Positions 11,640 through 24,339 of a stretch of DNA of 64,000 bases are shown here, piece after piece. Made by a program: the position numbers and the translations under genes. Numbering within the stretch: position 1 is the stretch's first letter; the number at the start of each line of letters is the position of its first letter. The notes beneath the pieces are model-generated. The model had not been told where the DNA came from and did not search any database. It saw only the letters and a list, made by a program, of their open reading frames with translations. Source of the DNA: Arabidopsis thaliana (lineage: Eukaryota; Streptophyta; Magnoliopsida; Brassicales; Brassicaceae); NCBI RefSeq assembly GCF_000001735.4, contig NC_003075.7:17795001-17859000 (forward strand). Reading direction: 5' to 3'.

Positions 11640-14500
11640 TAGGAAGAGCCCCTTTTTTATTTTTATTTTCTCTCTTAACATAACCGGTGGTTTATAAAGA
11701 TGACTATACCATTTAATTATGATAGACCCCACACGAAAATGTGTAAGATAATTTTGTAAATTTGTAAGATATTATATGTGAATTTTTACGTGTTTTTTTT
11801 GTTTGAAAAACTCTATAGCTCGGCTACCTCTACGTAGTTGGTATAATGGTATGTATAATTCAGCTTATTTTTTTGGAAATCAAGGATAAGGTTTGACTTC
11901 CTTTTTCAACTAGTATTAAATCGAATTAAAAATATTCATCTAAAATAGTTCAGATGTGGGAAATAAATCTTTAAAGAAATCAACGTGTTATAAGCGACCA
12001 ACTTGCCTAATTTATTCAACTTGATAAATGAAAAAATCTGTAACTTGCATATTGGTAATTGATTTTACGGTCTAATATTCGTGATCTCCATCAAATAATT
12101 TTCGCAAGTGTCACTTATTTTATCAAGTTGTTTGATGATGATAAAAATTCGTTTGATGGTTTCGGCCGGGGAATATCGAAAACGATAGACATAGCTCCGA
12201 TTGTATTTTAGGAGATGGGCACGCATCTCAAAGTAAGTAGATTCGTGAGAGGACACGCAATGAGGTTCAACATATATATACGTATACTTATTTTATTTTT
12301 TAATATTCACACTATATTATTATATGTATCAGTATGAATCAGGAAAAGAATACTACAAGGAACGTTACGAACATGATGATTGTTATTTCACAATTACAAG
12401 AACCTTCGTCACGTGTTGTTTTGGAAGTTATTGTTTATGTTCATCATTAGATTGTAATTAGTTTATGTATAATTAGATACTCCAGCTTTCTGAATCCAAA
12501 AGTGAAGGAGAATATTTTTATCAGAAAGACTCTGCAATTTGCATGCTAGCATGGGCGCAGGATAATGAAGACAACAATATATACAAAAGTTTAATAAAAC
12601 ATTTTTAAAAAGAGGTTTTCTAATAAAATGTGGCAATAATCGACGGTTTGGATATTATTTTAGTAGAAATCTTGTCATATAATTAATTTTGTATTAAAGC
12701 TAATATGAAAAAGGTGCAAGTCATAAAGCACCACGTACTCTCGTGCACAAAGTCTCACGGGATTTGCATTCTGATCACAAAGATGTGTTTACTACAACTC
12801 ATTTTATGACCATAATTCTTGTTAATGCCTAAAAATTAATCCGATCCAACTTTAATAGTCTGGACCCAATCGGCCGATGGACTTTAATTACTATTGGTTT
12901 TATGAGTTTTGAAAATTCAAAAAGAATATAGAAAAGGTTAAGCAAACTTAAAGTCTTTCGCTGAATTGTAGCTTTTTAGGAATAAGAGTCTTTTTGTTAT
13001 AAGAAAAAAAGTCTTCCGTTGGCACATATATTATCGCGATGGAGAGAGATCACGACTCACGCGAGAGACCCCCGTGAAAGTTTCATGACAATTTTTTTGG
13101 TTGTCGGTCTCGGCCGTGACCGATTAGATGTTCACATCAATGACCCACGTTCCAAAAAAGATGAATTAATTTGCATTTATAAATTCTAATCTATCATCGT
13201 TTCAACCATTTTTATATTCAGACCATACGGTAAACCATTTTAGACAACACCATTAGTCATATAGTTAAATAACGAGTAGGGCTACAAAAAAGAGAGTTGA
13301 ATAGTTGTTCATTGAAGATCTTCTCGAATCTTGACATAGGTACTACTTGATAATGGAATCCAACGCTGTAGATTAACCATGTGCAAGGGAGTGGTTAATT
13401 AGTACTATTATATGTATGTACTCTCAATTTCTTTCACTTTTGAATGTTCATTGGTTCTTTCTCTTATTGATTATTTACATTCCCATTATAGATTCCAGTT
13501 TTGTCACCTTGTGGGGGAGGCCGATTCACTCTTCTCCTCTTCCCTTTTCTTGGATATCTCAATTCACAGTCCGCAAAAAGAGTTTCTACTGATGTCATAA
13601 TTTAAACGCGTTATTTTCTCCTATATATTCGTTTTGGTGGGTTTCTCGTATTTTAACAACTATTGAAACAAATAAAATGAATCACACGAAAAAACACACT
13701 ATAGAGTCTATATCTTCGATAACATATAACATACATGATTTGATGAAAGCAAACTGAGAAAACGTTTTTTTTTTTTTTTTTTTTTCTGTTTTGGTCAAAG
13801 AAGATGTTTTTATTTTATTTTATCAAATTATTATATAGTTTTAACTATATTTTTCATACGAGGACAGATTTTTTTTTGCATGTTTGATATCTTAATTTTT
13901 TGAAAAGTTTTGTGGTTTCTAGTACCCATAGTTTTCTATTTAAAGTGGTTTCATAAAACATTAAAATTCTGGTTTCGATGTAGTTTTCTATACACACTTT
14001 AAAGTGTTAATAGCACTATTTATAGACAGAAACGAAAATTCAACACTAATTGATTATGAAATTTTGGAATTGAGTTCTCACGAGCTTGTGATTATCTGAC
14101 TTGGACGTTTTTATAAACTATTGTCTTTTTTTGTATCTTAATTTTCGTGGCTTTATTCAAAAGTTAAAAAAAAAAAATTAAAATAATAATAATCAGAAAT
14201 TGAAATTTTAAATTTACATTACGTGTAAGCAGAATTAACTTATAATTTTTCATAAAAGCAAACAAAATTTTAAAGACTAAATGTCAAATTCAGTTTATTT
14301 TCATAGTTTTAAAATTTAACACAAATGTTTTTAAAAATATAATTCACTATTGATTTAAGGTTATTCTTAAATAATGTACAATTAGAAACTTTAGTTACTT
14401 CATTAACGGTAAGAAAAAGTTGCCGTTACACTCGTTACAACAGTCATATTTTGTTTTTCACTGCGTAACAATTTATCAAAATGTAAACATAGAGAAGCGG
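11640..14500. other. Intergenic between divergent PCK1 and RMD5-like gene
   Basis: About 2.9 kb of AT-rich DNA with no long or conserved open frame on either strand. It includes a 21-T run at 13765-13785. The left part is the PCK1 promoter and the right part the RMD5-like promoter. I see no RNA gene or intact element. The segment 12700-13100 is less AT-rich but not coding in appearance. Confidence 0.6.
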
Positions 14501-14504
14501 TAGT

Positions 14505-14542
14505 TGGGCCTTTTTCTCTCCTTTCAAAATATATAATGGGCT
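14505..14542 (+). promoter_or_regulatory. Two site II elements upstream of RMD5-like gene
   Basis: TGGGCC (14505-14510) and TGGGCT (14537-14542) lie about 200 bp before the likely transcription start (near 14750). Site II elements (TGGGCY) bind TCP factors and are common in promoters of housekeeping and growth-related genes. Confidence 0.5.
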
Positions 14543-15182
14543 TTTTAGTTCACGGAAGACCTAGAGCTTGGAATCGTCTGTAATATACTCCACACTAAAG
14601 TATATCTAACACTAAACAAATCCAACGGCTGAGAGTCTTTTATTCACTATAACACGTGATAGTTCTCCCTAACTCGTAAGGATAATAATCTGAAGGAGTG
14701 ATGAGAAAATATTAACGAAAAACAAAAAAAAAAAGACAGAAGACAAAAAAAAATCACGAAATCTGATTTTCCTCTCTTTTGCTCGAAGCCAAGTCTCTGC
14801 TTTTACTTTGATCCACCAACTTCATCTTCAACCTCTCGATTTTAGGTACGTTTTTCCCTTTCTTTGTGTATCTTAGAAGTCTTTTGATTTTCACGCTGAT
14901 TCATTTCTGGAAGTTTTTCGATTTGGTCTTCATAGATTCCTGAAATCGTTAGTTTGAAATTGATTGAGATCTTTGATTCTATATAGAAAATTTATCTGAT
15001 CTGTTTATTCTGGAATCAATTTGTGATTAGAGGAAATTGTGTCCTCTGTTTTAAGTTTCTGATTTTGGATTTGAAGATCCGATTTTTGCATCTTGATGAT
15101 TCATTTCAAAAAATGTCTAATTTTGGTATGATTTTTGCTTGTCTCAGGTAAGATTCTTAGAGTGATTTTGACTTATCTAAGA

Positions 15183-16349
15183 ATGGAGCTAAAGAGCATT
15201 AAGGATGCGTTTGATCGTGTTGCGACGAAGCAGAAGCTCTCTTATAGCAAAACTAATGAGATTGTTCATATGTTGTCTCAAGAAATCGATAAGGCTTTGA
15301 GCATATTAGAGGAGACACCATCATCAGATACTATGCTTCTTGATCATAGATCTATCCTCGCTGATGTGAAGAAAGTGTTTATGGAGATTGCTCCAATCAC
15401 TCAACTTGAAGCTACTGAGAAAGAGCTACATGCGGCTTTGACCAAGTACCCTAAAGTTCTTGAGAAACAGCTGAATCCAGACATATCAAAGGCTTATAGA
15501 CACAATGTTGAGTTTGATACTCATATCGTTAACCAGATTATCGCCAACTTTTTCTACCGTCAAGGAATGTTTGACATTGGTGACTGTTTTGTTGCTGAAA
15601 CTGGTGAATCTGAATGTTCTACAAGACAATCTTTCGTGGAGATGTATCGGATACTAGAAGCTATGAAGAGACGAGATCTTGAACCGGCTCTTAATTGGGC
15701 TGTTTCGAACTCTGACAAACTAAAGGAAGCAAGGTCTGATCTTGAGATGAAGCTTCATAGTCTACACTTTCTGGAAATAGCACGAGGCAAAAACTCCAAA
15801 GAAGCTATCGACTATGCGAGAAAGCATATCGCCACGTTTGCAGATAGCTGCCTCCCGGAGATCCAGAAGCTCATGTGTTCTCTCTTATGGAACAGAAAAC
15901 TCGATAAATCACCATACTCCGAGTTTCTCTCCCCCGCTCTGTGGAACAATGCAGTCAAAGAGCTAACCCGACAGTACTGCAACCTACTCGGTGAATCATC
16001 TGAAAGCCCGTTGAGTATAACAGTAACAGCGGGCACACAAGCGTTACCAGTACTATTGAAATACATGAACGTGGTGATGGCGAATAAGAAGCTTGATTGG
16101 CAGACCATGGAACAACTTCCTGTTGATGCGCAACTATCCGAGGAGTTTCAGTTTCATTCGGTGTTTGTCTGTCCAGTCTCTAAAGAACAGTCAAGTGATG
16201 ATAACCCTCCGATGATGATGTCTTGTGGACATGTGCTTTGCAAGCAGACGATCAACAAAATGTCAAAGAATGGCTCTAAGTCGTCGTTCAAGTGTCCTTA
16301 TTGCCCAACCGATGTAGACATCTCAAGGTGTAGGCAGTTGCACTTTTGA
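15183..16349 (+). CDS. RMD5/GID2-type CTLH-RING E3 ligase subunit
   Basis: A single coding exon gives 388 aa starting MELKSIKDAFDRVATKQKLS. The open frame extends 48 bp upstream, but that crosses a 5'UTR intron acceptor (CTCAG at 15147; donor at 14846), so the MELKS start is right. Order of parts: N-terminal helical region; LisH-like segment near residues 115-145 (YRHNVEFDTHIVNQIIANFF); CTLH-CRA region to about 320; and a degenerate RING at the C terminus with CPVSKEQ, MMMSCGHVLC and FKCPYCP. Several zinc ligands of a classical RING are missing, as in yeast Rmd5/Gid2, which pairs with Gid9 to form the catalytic unit of the GID/CTLH ubiquitin ligase. Its plant role is little defined. Matches AT4G37880. 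Confidence 0.92.
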   Translation: MELKSIKDAFDRVATKQKLSYSKTNEIVHMLSQEIDKALSILEETPSSDTMLLDHRSILADVKKVFMEIAPITQLEATEKELHAALTKYPKVLEKQLNPDISKAYRHNVEFDTHIVNQIIANFFYRQGMFDIGDCFVAETGESECSTRQSFVEMYRILEAMKRRDLEPALNWAVSNSDKLKEARSDLEMKLHSLHFLEIARGKNSKEAIDYARKHIATFADSCLPEIQKLMCSLLWNRKLDKSPYSEFLSPALWNNAVKELTRQYCNLLGESSESPLSITVTAGTQALPVLLKYMNVVMANKKLDWQTMEQLPVDAQLSEEFQFHSVFVCPVSKEQSSDDNPPMMMSCGHVLCKQTINKMSKNGSKSSFKCPYCPTDVDISRCRQLHF

Positions 16350-16499
16350 AACGAAAGCTCGGGAATTTGTACGACCGATATAAACTGGAACTAAGTTCTG
16401 AATCGGTGAAATCTGTGTCAAAATTGTAACCTTGTGGTGTTCTCTGTTTCTTTTTTTCATGAAGTTTTTTAAGTGATGGGGCTTTGGTGTACAAATTGA

Positions 16500-17811
16500 T
16501 CAGGGGAAGTTTTTAGATGATTGGACATCCCATAAGAATGTGTTTTTGGTGTTGTTGCTATTTGTTTGTTAAACCTTTTGAATATAGAAATTCTTTACAC
16601 TGCAAATTTAGTTTAGATTAGCTGGAACCCTGGAAATTAAGCTCTCTTTTAGAATTACTGGTCACATGGAAATAAAACAAATTGATTTTTGCTGCGCTCA
16701 TCTGTTAAATAGAGAATCATGTCTTAGTTAATCTAATTTTCGTACAATCATTGTTTGGATGGGTTAGACACATATAACGCTACAATAGAAGTAGTTCTTG
16801 AGTTAGAGAATTAGGCTCTTTCTTTATTATATGTGAGGCAAATGTTGGTTTATTGTGTTGTTCGTCTCTTCTTTGGTTAGCTTAGACACTTTGGCCTTTT
16901 CAAGACTCGTATTGGTTTCTTCTTTGATTAGCTTAGAGAATTTGGCTGTTTCAAGACTCGTTTTGGTTAGCTTAGAGAATTTGAATTCCTAAACAAGATT
17001 TATTGGGCTTAGACCCCAAAAGATGGGCTTAAGCTTGCACTTGTGTATATGTCGATTCATACGTGTGTCTCGTTCATGCGAGTCAGCTTGGTTTTGAATC
17101 CACGAATGACGAGACCTATTCTTCTCAAAAGAGTACACAAAATATATCCAAGTTTAAATATACCAAAAGGCAAAAGCAATGAACCACGTTCCACGTATCA
17201 AAATTTTCTACTTCAATTTGACCGATTGACTAGAGTGTATTGGTAGTTAATGGGGAACATAATGGGGAACACAATAGACGCACAAAAATTGGTAAATAAA
17301 AGAGAAAATGAAGAATCATCATGAGTTTTTATTCAATTCACAAAAGTACATGAGACAAAAACAAAGCTCAATTCCGCCGTAACAAACAAATAGCATTATT
17401 ATGTTAGCCAGTTTTTTATTTTATTTTCTGGAGCTAGCACCCACCACTTAAAGAAGTTATTTTTTTTTTCTGGTAAACACCACTAATTTGTATTAAGTGT
17501 TTATGTACCTTTCTGTTTCTTTGTATCACATCATTGCAAAATTTAATAAAGTTTAATATGAATGAATGTTTACCCTTCTATATATATCATATATATATAT
17601 ATACTATGTTTACCAATTATAAAAAAAAAATGAAAATCTTGTGAGTTGTGAATATCATATACAAATTCAAAACTGTTACTTATATCCAAAACTAATATCC
17701 ATAATTTGATTAAATAAAGAGAAACAAAATTCCATAAAAAAATTCATATACCATTGTATTTCTTTGTATCACACCATTACAAAACTTCGTAATAAAATAG
17801 AAACAACAAAA
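16500..17811. other. Convergent intergenic region
   Basis: Lies between the 3' ends of the RMD5-like gene and EDA40. At 16870-16980 a short unit with TTTGGTTAGCTTAGA recurs about three times (near 16873, 16922 and 16964), a small diverged tandem repeat. An AT dinucleotide tract lies at about 17580-17605. TTTCTTTGTATCACA occurs twice (17516 and 17760), the second just past the EDA40 stop. No gene is seen. Confidence 0.5.
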
Positions 17812-20037
17812 CTAAAATCTAGCATTTTCGAATCCATGGAGGTCGCTGACTCTATTCATATGCTTCCTCATGATCGCCACTTTAGCCAATCTCTCAGCCG
17901 CTCTCCACGCTGAAGTCGGTGTAAGCGGCTCACTCTTCTGAACCACCGGCTCTGGACTCTTCACCGCCACGTGTCTACCTCTCAAACGGTTCAAATCTGC
18001 CAGCTCAGCTTCCAAACCACGTAAGCACGAATCACTTGAGCTCAAACCGTATTGCACCAACAAGGCTCTAGCTGATGTCAGCATTCGCTCAGCCCCCGAG
18101 TAATCATTGACTTCCACTAACCGCCGAGACTCGGCAACGGCTCGTGTGCTGACGTGGAGGTTTCGTAGCCTTGCGATGCTCGGGTCAGATGATCTAACGG
18201 TCGTGGGACGTGGTATCATTAGCGCGCGATCTTCATAGTTTTTGATTTCCTGAGTCGTAGGATCCACGTGGCGTGATCGGACGGTCATGATTCTCTGGGA
18301 TCTACTAGACGAAGGTGATTTGAGTTCCACCAACACTTCTCTTTCTTCATCGCCGTACATGTCACCCAACCGAATCAACCCGGATCCGAGCCAAACGGGT
18401 CGACCCGAGAGTGAATAAACTGATGTCACCTTTCCTTGACCCGACCCGGAAACTAATCCGAGATTTAGAGTAAGATCTTGAACCGATAAACTCAACAGAC
18501 TCTTGATACGTTTGGCAAACACGTCCTCGGGGAGAGCGTGATTACACGCGCCAAGCCAAATAGTGTGCGTTGGGATTTCCAAATGAGAGAAGCGCGTGGA
18601 AGTCACAAAATCCGGTTGGGCTAATTGGGCTTGGTGGGCCGAGTTTCTATTACGGTCCGTTAACACGAAGATGGTGGTGAAGAGATTTTTCTGCCGGCGA
18701 TCTTCGATCACTTTAGCCGCTTTCTTAACGGCATCATTAACACTCATTCCGTCGCCATCACCGGAAATATCGTCGACGATTCTTCTAGCTAATCGCCTTC
18801 CGTTCGCCGTCATTCTCCGTAACGGCGTCAATCGCTTCGAGCTCGACGAGAACGAGACCATCGATAAACGATCCGTTTCTCGTAGAGACGATATAACTTG
18901 CCTCATCGCTCGCTTCACCATCTCAATATTCCCTCCGCTAACGTCAATAACCGTTACAAGATCCACCGGAGATCTACGCGCCGTCGGTAACGACGGAGAT
19001 TTGATTTTCATGAGCACCGAGTACGTCTCGTTACCTCTCCCAACCGCCACAATTGCAGCTTCTGAAGACAGCTTAACGTCCACGTGTCCAGTAACGGAAT
19101 CCGTTAACATTTTCTTCGTCGTTAACGGTGACGGCGTGTTAACGTAAAACCCTTTAAATTCTCCGTCATCGTTATCTTCTTCTTCTTCGTCTTCGTTTGA
19201 TTCCGGTATAGTGTTGAAACCGGTACGAGAGATTGGAGATGAAATCAAAGGCTCGTCGTCGTTGTAAACTCTTAACGATTTGTTATTGTTCTTTGATTCT
19301 CGGATCTTGGAATCGGATTCGGATCCAGATTCGTGGAGAGAAGAAGAGAGAGACAGAGGAAGAAGCGAAGTTTCTCTCCATGAAGCACCACAAACAGGAC
19401 AATCGGAGAGTAGATTCCGATCACCGGCGCGTGAAGCTACGCAAGGGAAATGAAACGTATGTGAACATTCCGCCGTGAAAATCGCCGTTCCTCTTCCAGC
19501 TTTCGCGCTTTGTAAACAAATTCCACATTTGCTACTACTGATGCTACTCTGTTCATAACACAAACGTAAAAATGTTAACTTTGAGTTATTTTTAAAAATG
19601 TTAACTTGGTTGTTTCGATTTAGGATTCTTACTTTGGTGAAACAGAGTTTTGATTTGAGTAGAGAAAAGCTCGCCGGAGATTTAGGTGAGGAAGGTGTAG
19701 AAGAAGAAGAAGAAACGCTGAGGAAAGAGAGAGGACTTCTGTTTCTCGTCGGAGTAACGTCCCCGGAAGTATCGCATTGAAGCTTGGGACTAGCGGGAAG
19801 AGACGGTGAAGGAGTGGAGATAGCTGTAGCAGACCAACTCTGACAAGGAATGGTAGGAGAGCAGGTTACAGAATCGGGTCGGGTCTCAGACCTTGGAGTA
19901 GACGGGTTAGAGAAAAACCCGAATCTTGAAGTTGTTGTTGGTTTTTGTCGATCAAGTGAATCATCGACTCTGTTGTTGTCTTTCTTTTTATGAATCGAAC
20001 TCCAAAACGTTCTTCTCAAACCATTCATCATCTTCAA
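17812..20037 (-). CDS. EDA40: RING/vWA E3 ligase of the WAV3 family, EDA40
   Basis: The frame is open from 20037 to 17812 (741 aa), but a good intron (donor AAA|GTAAGA at 19632, acceptor GAACAG at 19549, 84 nt) lies inside. Splicing gives exons 20037-19633 and 19548-17812 and 713 aa. Parts in order: Ser/Pro-rich N terminus; C3HC4 RING with [15 protein letters not shown] and CPVCGASW at about residues 142-190 of the spliced form; acidic [13 protein letters not shown] linker; von Willebrand A domain with [13 protein letters not shown], whose DVSGG is a variant of the DxSxS metal site; C-terminal helical region. This is the layout of WAVY GROWTH 3 and its relatives, which act as ubiquitin ligases in root gravitropism. 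The eda40 name comes from an embryo-sac screen. Matches AT4G37890. Confidence 0.92.
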
Positions 20038-20179
20038 CTTCTTTACTTACTATTTCTTCGTAGTGACTTCAACTTTAGATTGATGAGAGGAAAGGAAATG
20101 TTTTTGAGGTTTTAATGTAAGACAGAGAGTGGAGAGATAGAGATAGATAAAGAAGAACAAGAGAAAATGGTGGGGTTTG

Positions 20180-23100
20180 AGTTTTTTTTAATAAAAGTGG
20201 CCTACTTTTGTTTATTTCACAATTAAAGTTGTATTGTAAAGATTGATTATTGGGATTATCAAGATTTTTCTGAAGATAAATGAAAAACAAAAAATGTTCT
20301 CTAAAAAACTGTAAATTATTTTAAAAGTTACTGCTTGGCTTTTGGTCTAGAGACTGAATCACCCTACGAGTCTACAAATGTAATTGTAATTCTTTTTTGC
20401 CTTTATTAACTCAAGCTCCGAATCATTGGTGTAGCTTGTTACAGTCGAAATTGTTCTATTAGTTGATATTAGTACTGTATTAAAGACGAGATTAGATAGT
20501 AGTTGTAATTAATTTTATCGCGCAGTCAAAATTATCGGGGTGAAAAAAACTTTTTGTATGGTTGGAATTGAATGTGATCAGTAAGAGATAAGGAAACATA
20601 ATAAATGAACGAGAGTGAACTGCGAAGATGATCTCCTTTATTCAGAGACCGTAGCAGCGGCCTATTACTGAGTATGTGTGTGCACTCTGCTTCAATTCTC
20701 TTGTCTTGAGTCGGTCCATTTTTATCTCTATGTTTCTCTCTTTTATTTAATGTGTTTTTTGTCACTTTATTTCCATATCTTCTTACACCTGTTTTTTATA
20801 ACAGCTTTTTAACGTACATGGCATGCACTGATTCACACATATATGTGGAGTATTTGGATGCTTCACGTGTATATATATAGTGGTCAATTATGTAAAAAGA
20901 TTAATTTCAAACGGCTCTAGTTTAAAGCACGTCTAACAAAGTGGTATGATTTATTTTCCTAGGTAAAAAAGATGGGTGTCTTTTGTCTGTATATATATAA
21001 CTATATCTTCACGATCTGAATATTGTGGTTAAATTTTTTATGAAAATAATAACTAATATCTTCAAGATTTGAATAATGTGGTTAACATGTATATATATGA
21101 AGATTTGGAGGTATCTAACATTTTAGGACATAACAAAAAGATACTGACATACTACTGCTAAGACTAAATTAGGACTAAAATTTTATCTTAGTATTCTAAT
21201 TATTGTATGTTTACAAATTAACTTTGCACATTCCCTATGTTTCAGAAGATTTTGGTTGTTTCTTTATGTTCCATGTGCCGCACCGAAACACATATATATA
21301 AAAGTATACTATGGAGAAGTGACAATTTACGTGTGTAAATATGCTCTATTTATACTTTTGTATATGTTTTAGAGCAACAACAACTACTGTTGGTACTTAG
21401 CTTGTATTCTTTCATATAGGAGAGGAGTTTACATAATTAAAATTGATTTTTAGAAAAAACAAATTACGTAACAGGAACCATTTATGTAACTGTATATAGT
21501 TTCATTTGTTAGTTTTGTTCGTTATTTTATTCAATATGATTGAATATATAGACTTAAATGTTGGTAATAACCAACGTATAAAGACAATGAACCAGCAGAA
21601 CACCGTCCAAAAACTTGAATTTAAATAATTGAATTCACAACGACACGTATTATTTATCACAGCTCCAAGTTCCAATAAACCTATTTCATTAAACTTTAGA
21701 TTTGGAATAATCTCTTTCGACAAAAGGATAAATCTCAAGGAATAATAAACCAGATAGATAAATTATGATAATTAGGTTATCCAAAACCCCATCTTATACA
21801 AGTAATAACTTAATTTTTGTAGCTCATTAGTTGAATTTAACAAATCTAATACGTCTAGGCGAGCCGCACCAGTGGCCAGAGCGGACATGTTTATAATTTT
21901 TTATTTTTTTATCTTAAAACTTTTATCAAACTATTAGCTTAATTAAAAAATAAAGACACTATACGACACCGTATCACATAAATCCAAATAGTAGGTCATT
22001 CTCGAGAAGTGTACTCATTTGTTGTTTATTCGTCGTATTTTTGATATATATATATCTATATATATATATATATATATATAAAATCTAAGACGTCTAGGTC
22101 ACTTATTAATTTTGTAATGTTGTTGGTCAACAATCAACTTAAAAAAAAAAAATCGAGATTAAACTCTACGGATGTATTTTAGGGTACTTAAATGCCTAGT
22201 GAATCTAAGTTGATGGTTTCTAAATTTGATTTTTAAAGTTTTGATGTCAAACCAAACTCAATTCATAATTTCATATGAGTGAGAGCATCTCATAACTTTA
22301 TTATCCACGCGGTTCTTAATCATTGTTTCTTTTCTCTTTTCTGATTACTGTTTAGTCAAATACTATTCGAAGACAAGAAAACGTCAAATCTATTCATGTG
22401 AATGTTTTGATGCGGTGATTTGACTGTATTGACCAAGAACTAACTACCTAAAATTTCACACATACATTACAATTCTTATCGAGTCTTCGTATGTAGTTAA
22501 GTTTACTAGATTTAATCATTGAGATTTGATCAAGACCCACCAAACTTTGAAAATAATATAATTCGCTGTTGAACGGACCACTTAAACACTTGTGTTCCTG
22601 AAATAACTTGATGCCAAAAACATCGGCCTAATCCATTCTTCTTGTCGGATTTGATTATATGATGATGATCTATAAAATTTCGATCCTAATTAACAGTAAT
22701 ACTTCGATATATATTAAAAGATCAAAATCAAACAAAATTGTTGTGTGGAAGTAGAGCCATGCGGCACGTGACATGCATGAAGGTCCAGGATACTAAATAT
22801 GGGTTTATGGAGACGATTCCTCATATCGACGATACCCTCTACCTGGACCAGTTTCTTTCATAACTAAAGTCTTATTTGCTCTAAATTCGAAACCTGAAAA
22901 GGAGTGTTTCTATCACTGTATGCTATCAAGTGTTCACATTACTTACACTGATGTGTCACAATTGTAGAGAAATTAACAACCATTTCCGTTGACCAATTCT
23001 TATATACTTTTTATATCGTTCGTTATATTTCATCAATTAACCGAAAAAAATCAAAAGAATTGGATCGTCATTTGAATTTTTATGGTGATTTAGAATCTCA

Positions 23101-24150
23101 ATCTAGTTAGAACAAATTATCAGCCTTTAACTAAACCAAGAAAACAAGACCACAACGATTTAGTTATTTTGTGTAATCTCAGTCATAATCATCATATTTT
23201 AAGTCAATTAAGCGCTGATATTAGACTTTTCAATTATTATTAAAGATTTTGTGAACCATTATGTAGACAACAAGATTGAGTCGCGTGAGATTAAAAAACT
23301 CAGGTAGTGGTCATCAAGTATTTAATTTGTGGATTTGAGCAGAACAATCATCGAAATTTTGAATTTTTCAAAAGAGACTTTAAATTCGTGAATCTTACTA
23401 CTAGGATCAAGCAAGATCTAATACTTTACACAAATATATACATATAATAAATTAGACATCATACCCCAATGCGTAATTTATTGATTAATGTAGGGTTAGC
23501 CATAATTAAACACTACACATGTAACCAAGCAAAGAGGCCTCGAGGGGACATGTTTGCCCTAATCTACTTGGACATTTTATATTTTAAAACTGTTGTTGTT
23601 TTTTTTCTGTATAACCAAGCAAGTTTATATATAATTGTATGTTTTGTTATTTGTCAAAAATATCTTGAAAACAATAAATTGGATTTTTTTTTAGTTGACA
23701 AAAAAACTAATCTCATCAAATACAACTATCAAATATAACCCGCAGTATTCAAGCCCATCTTAACTTGAGAAAATTGCAAATGTTGTAGCTCATCTTAACC
23801 TTATTGAAGCTAGAACAACTTTTTGGTGCCTAATTAGTTTACAATTTTCTTTAAAAATTTAACATATAATAAACCTTATAGCTTTATAGGAAAAAATAGT
23901 ACAAAAACAAGTGTTAAAAATTTAAATAATGTGTAAACTATATTGAACCTAGAACACTTTTTAGGGGTTTGGATGATGTATTCAATTAGTTTACACAAAA
24001 TTTAAAAATTCAACACTTAATAAAAACTTTAATAGTAATATAAAAATATAGAAAGCTTTTCACAAATAAACAAAAGGAGAAAAAACGGTAAAAAAAAAAT
24101 CATTTAAAAACAAAAGAGAAACGAAATTGTTATTACTAATACCTGGTTTG
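20180..24150. other. Large AT-rich intergenic region
   Basis: EDA40 promoter at the left, then about 3.9 kb without a supportable gene. Visible structure: a 30-bp imperfect direct repeat (21003-21032 and 21056-21085, ATATCTTCACGATCTGAATA-like); a TA tract at about 22043-22080; a 19-bp near-repeat (21842-21860 and 22081-22099, AAATCTAATACGTCTAGGC); and a diverged duplication of about 80-95 bp (23802-23881 and 23941-24035), both copies starting TATTGAAGCTAGAAC or TATTGAACCTAGAAC. These suggest old, decayed repeats. Confidence 0.5.
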
Positions 24151-24164
24151 GATTTGGGTGGTTG

Positions 24165-24335
24165 GGAGTATGAAAAGCCCAATTTCGAAGGCCCATTAGT
24201 TAGCCTTTCACTGCACCGTCTCCTTGCCGAAGAAACTCAGTTTTGATCAACATTCATCGAATTTCGAACCTGCTACATTCATAGTCGTCCTTCCTACTTC
24301 CTAGTCGCCACCGTCGCCAAAATCCACCGGTGAGA
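24165..24335 (+). promoter_or_regulatory. Promoter-like segment with site II elements and orphan first exon
   Basis: AGCCCA and GGCCCA (inverse site II elements, about 24176-24196) are followed by a less AT-rich leader and by CACCG|GTGAGAATC near 24330, which looks like a 5' splice donor after a short untranslated exon. No convincing coding exon follows within 2 kb. It may be the orphan 5' end of a decayed gene, or the start of a non-coding transcript. A link to the uL23 pseudogene 2 kb downstream is possible but unproven. Confidence 0.35.
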
Positions 24336-24339
24336 ATCG

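Noticed and set aside
15135-15182. Longer start of the RMD5-like protein (404 aa)
   Set aside because: The extra codons span a splice acceptor (CTCAG at 15147) that ends a 5'UTR intron, so this Met is not in the mature mRNA.
18596-19147. Plus-strand frame of 183 codons antisense to EDA40
   Set aside because: Shadow of the long EDA40 exon; no domain, and the composition follows the sense codons.
21842-22099. Transposon bounded by the AAATCTAATACGTCTAGG near-repeats
   Set aside because: The repeats are short and direct, the sequence between is just AT-rich, and no inverted ends or coding remnant are visible.
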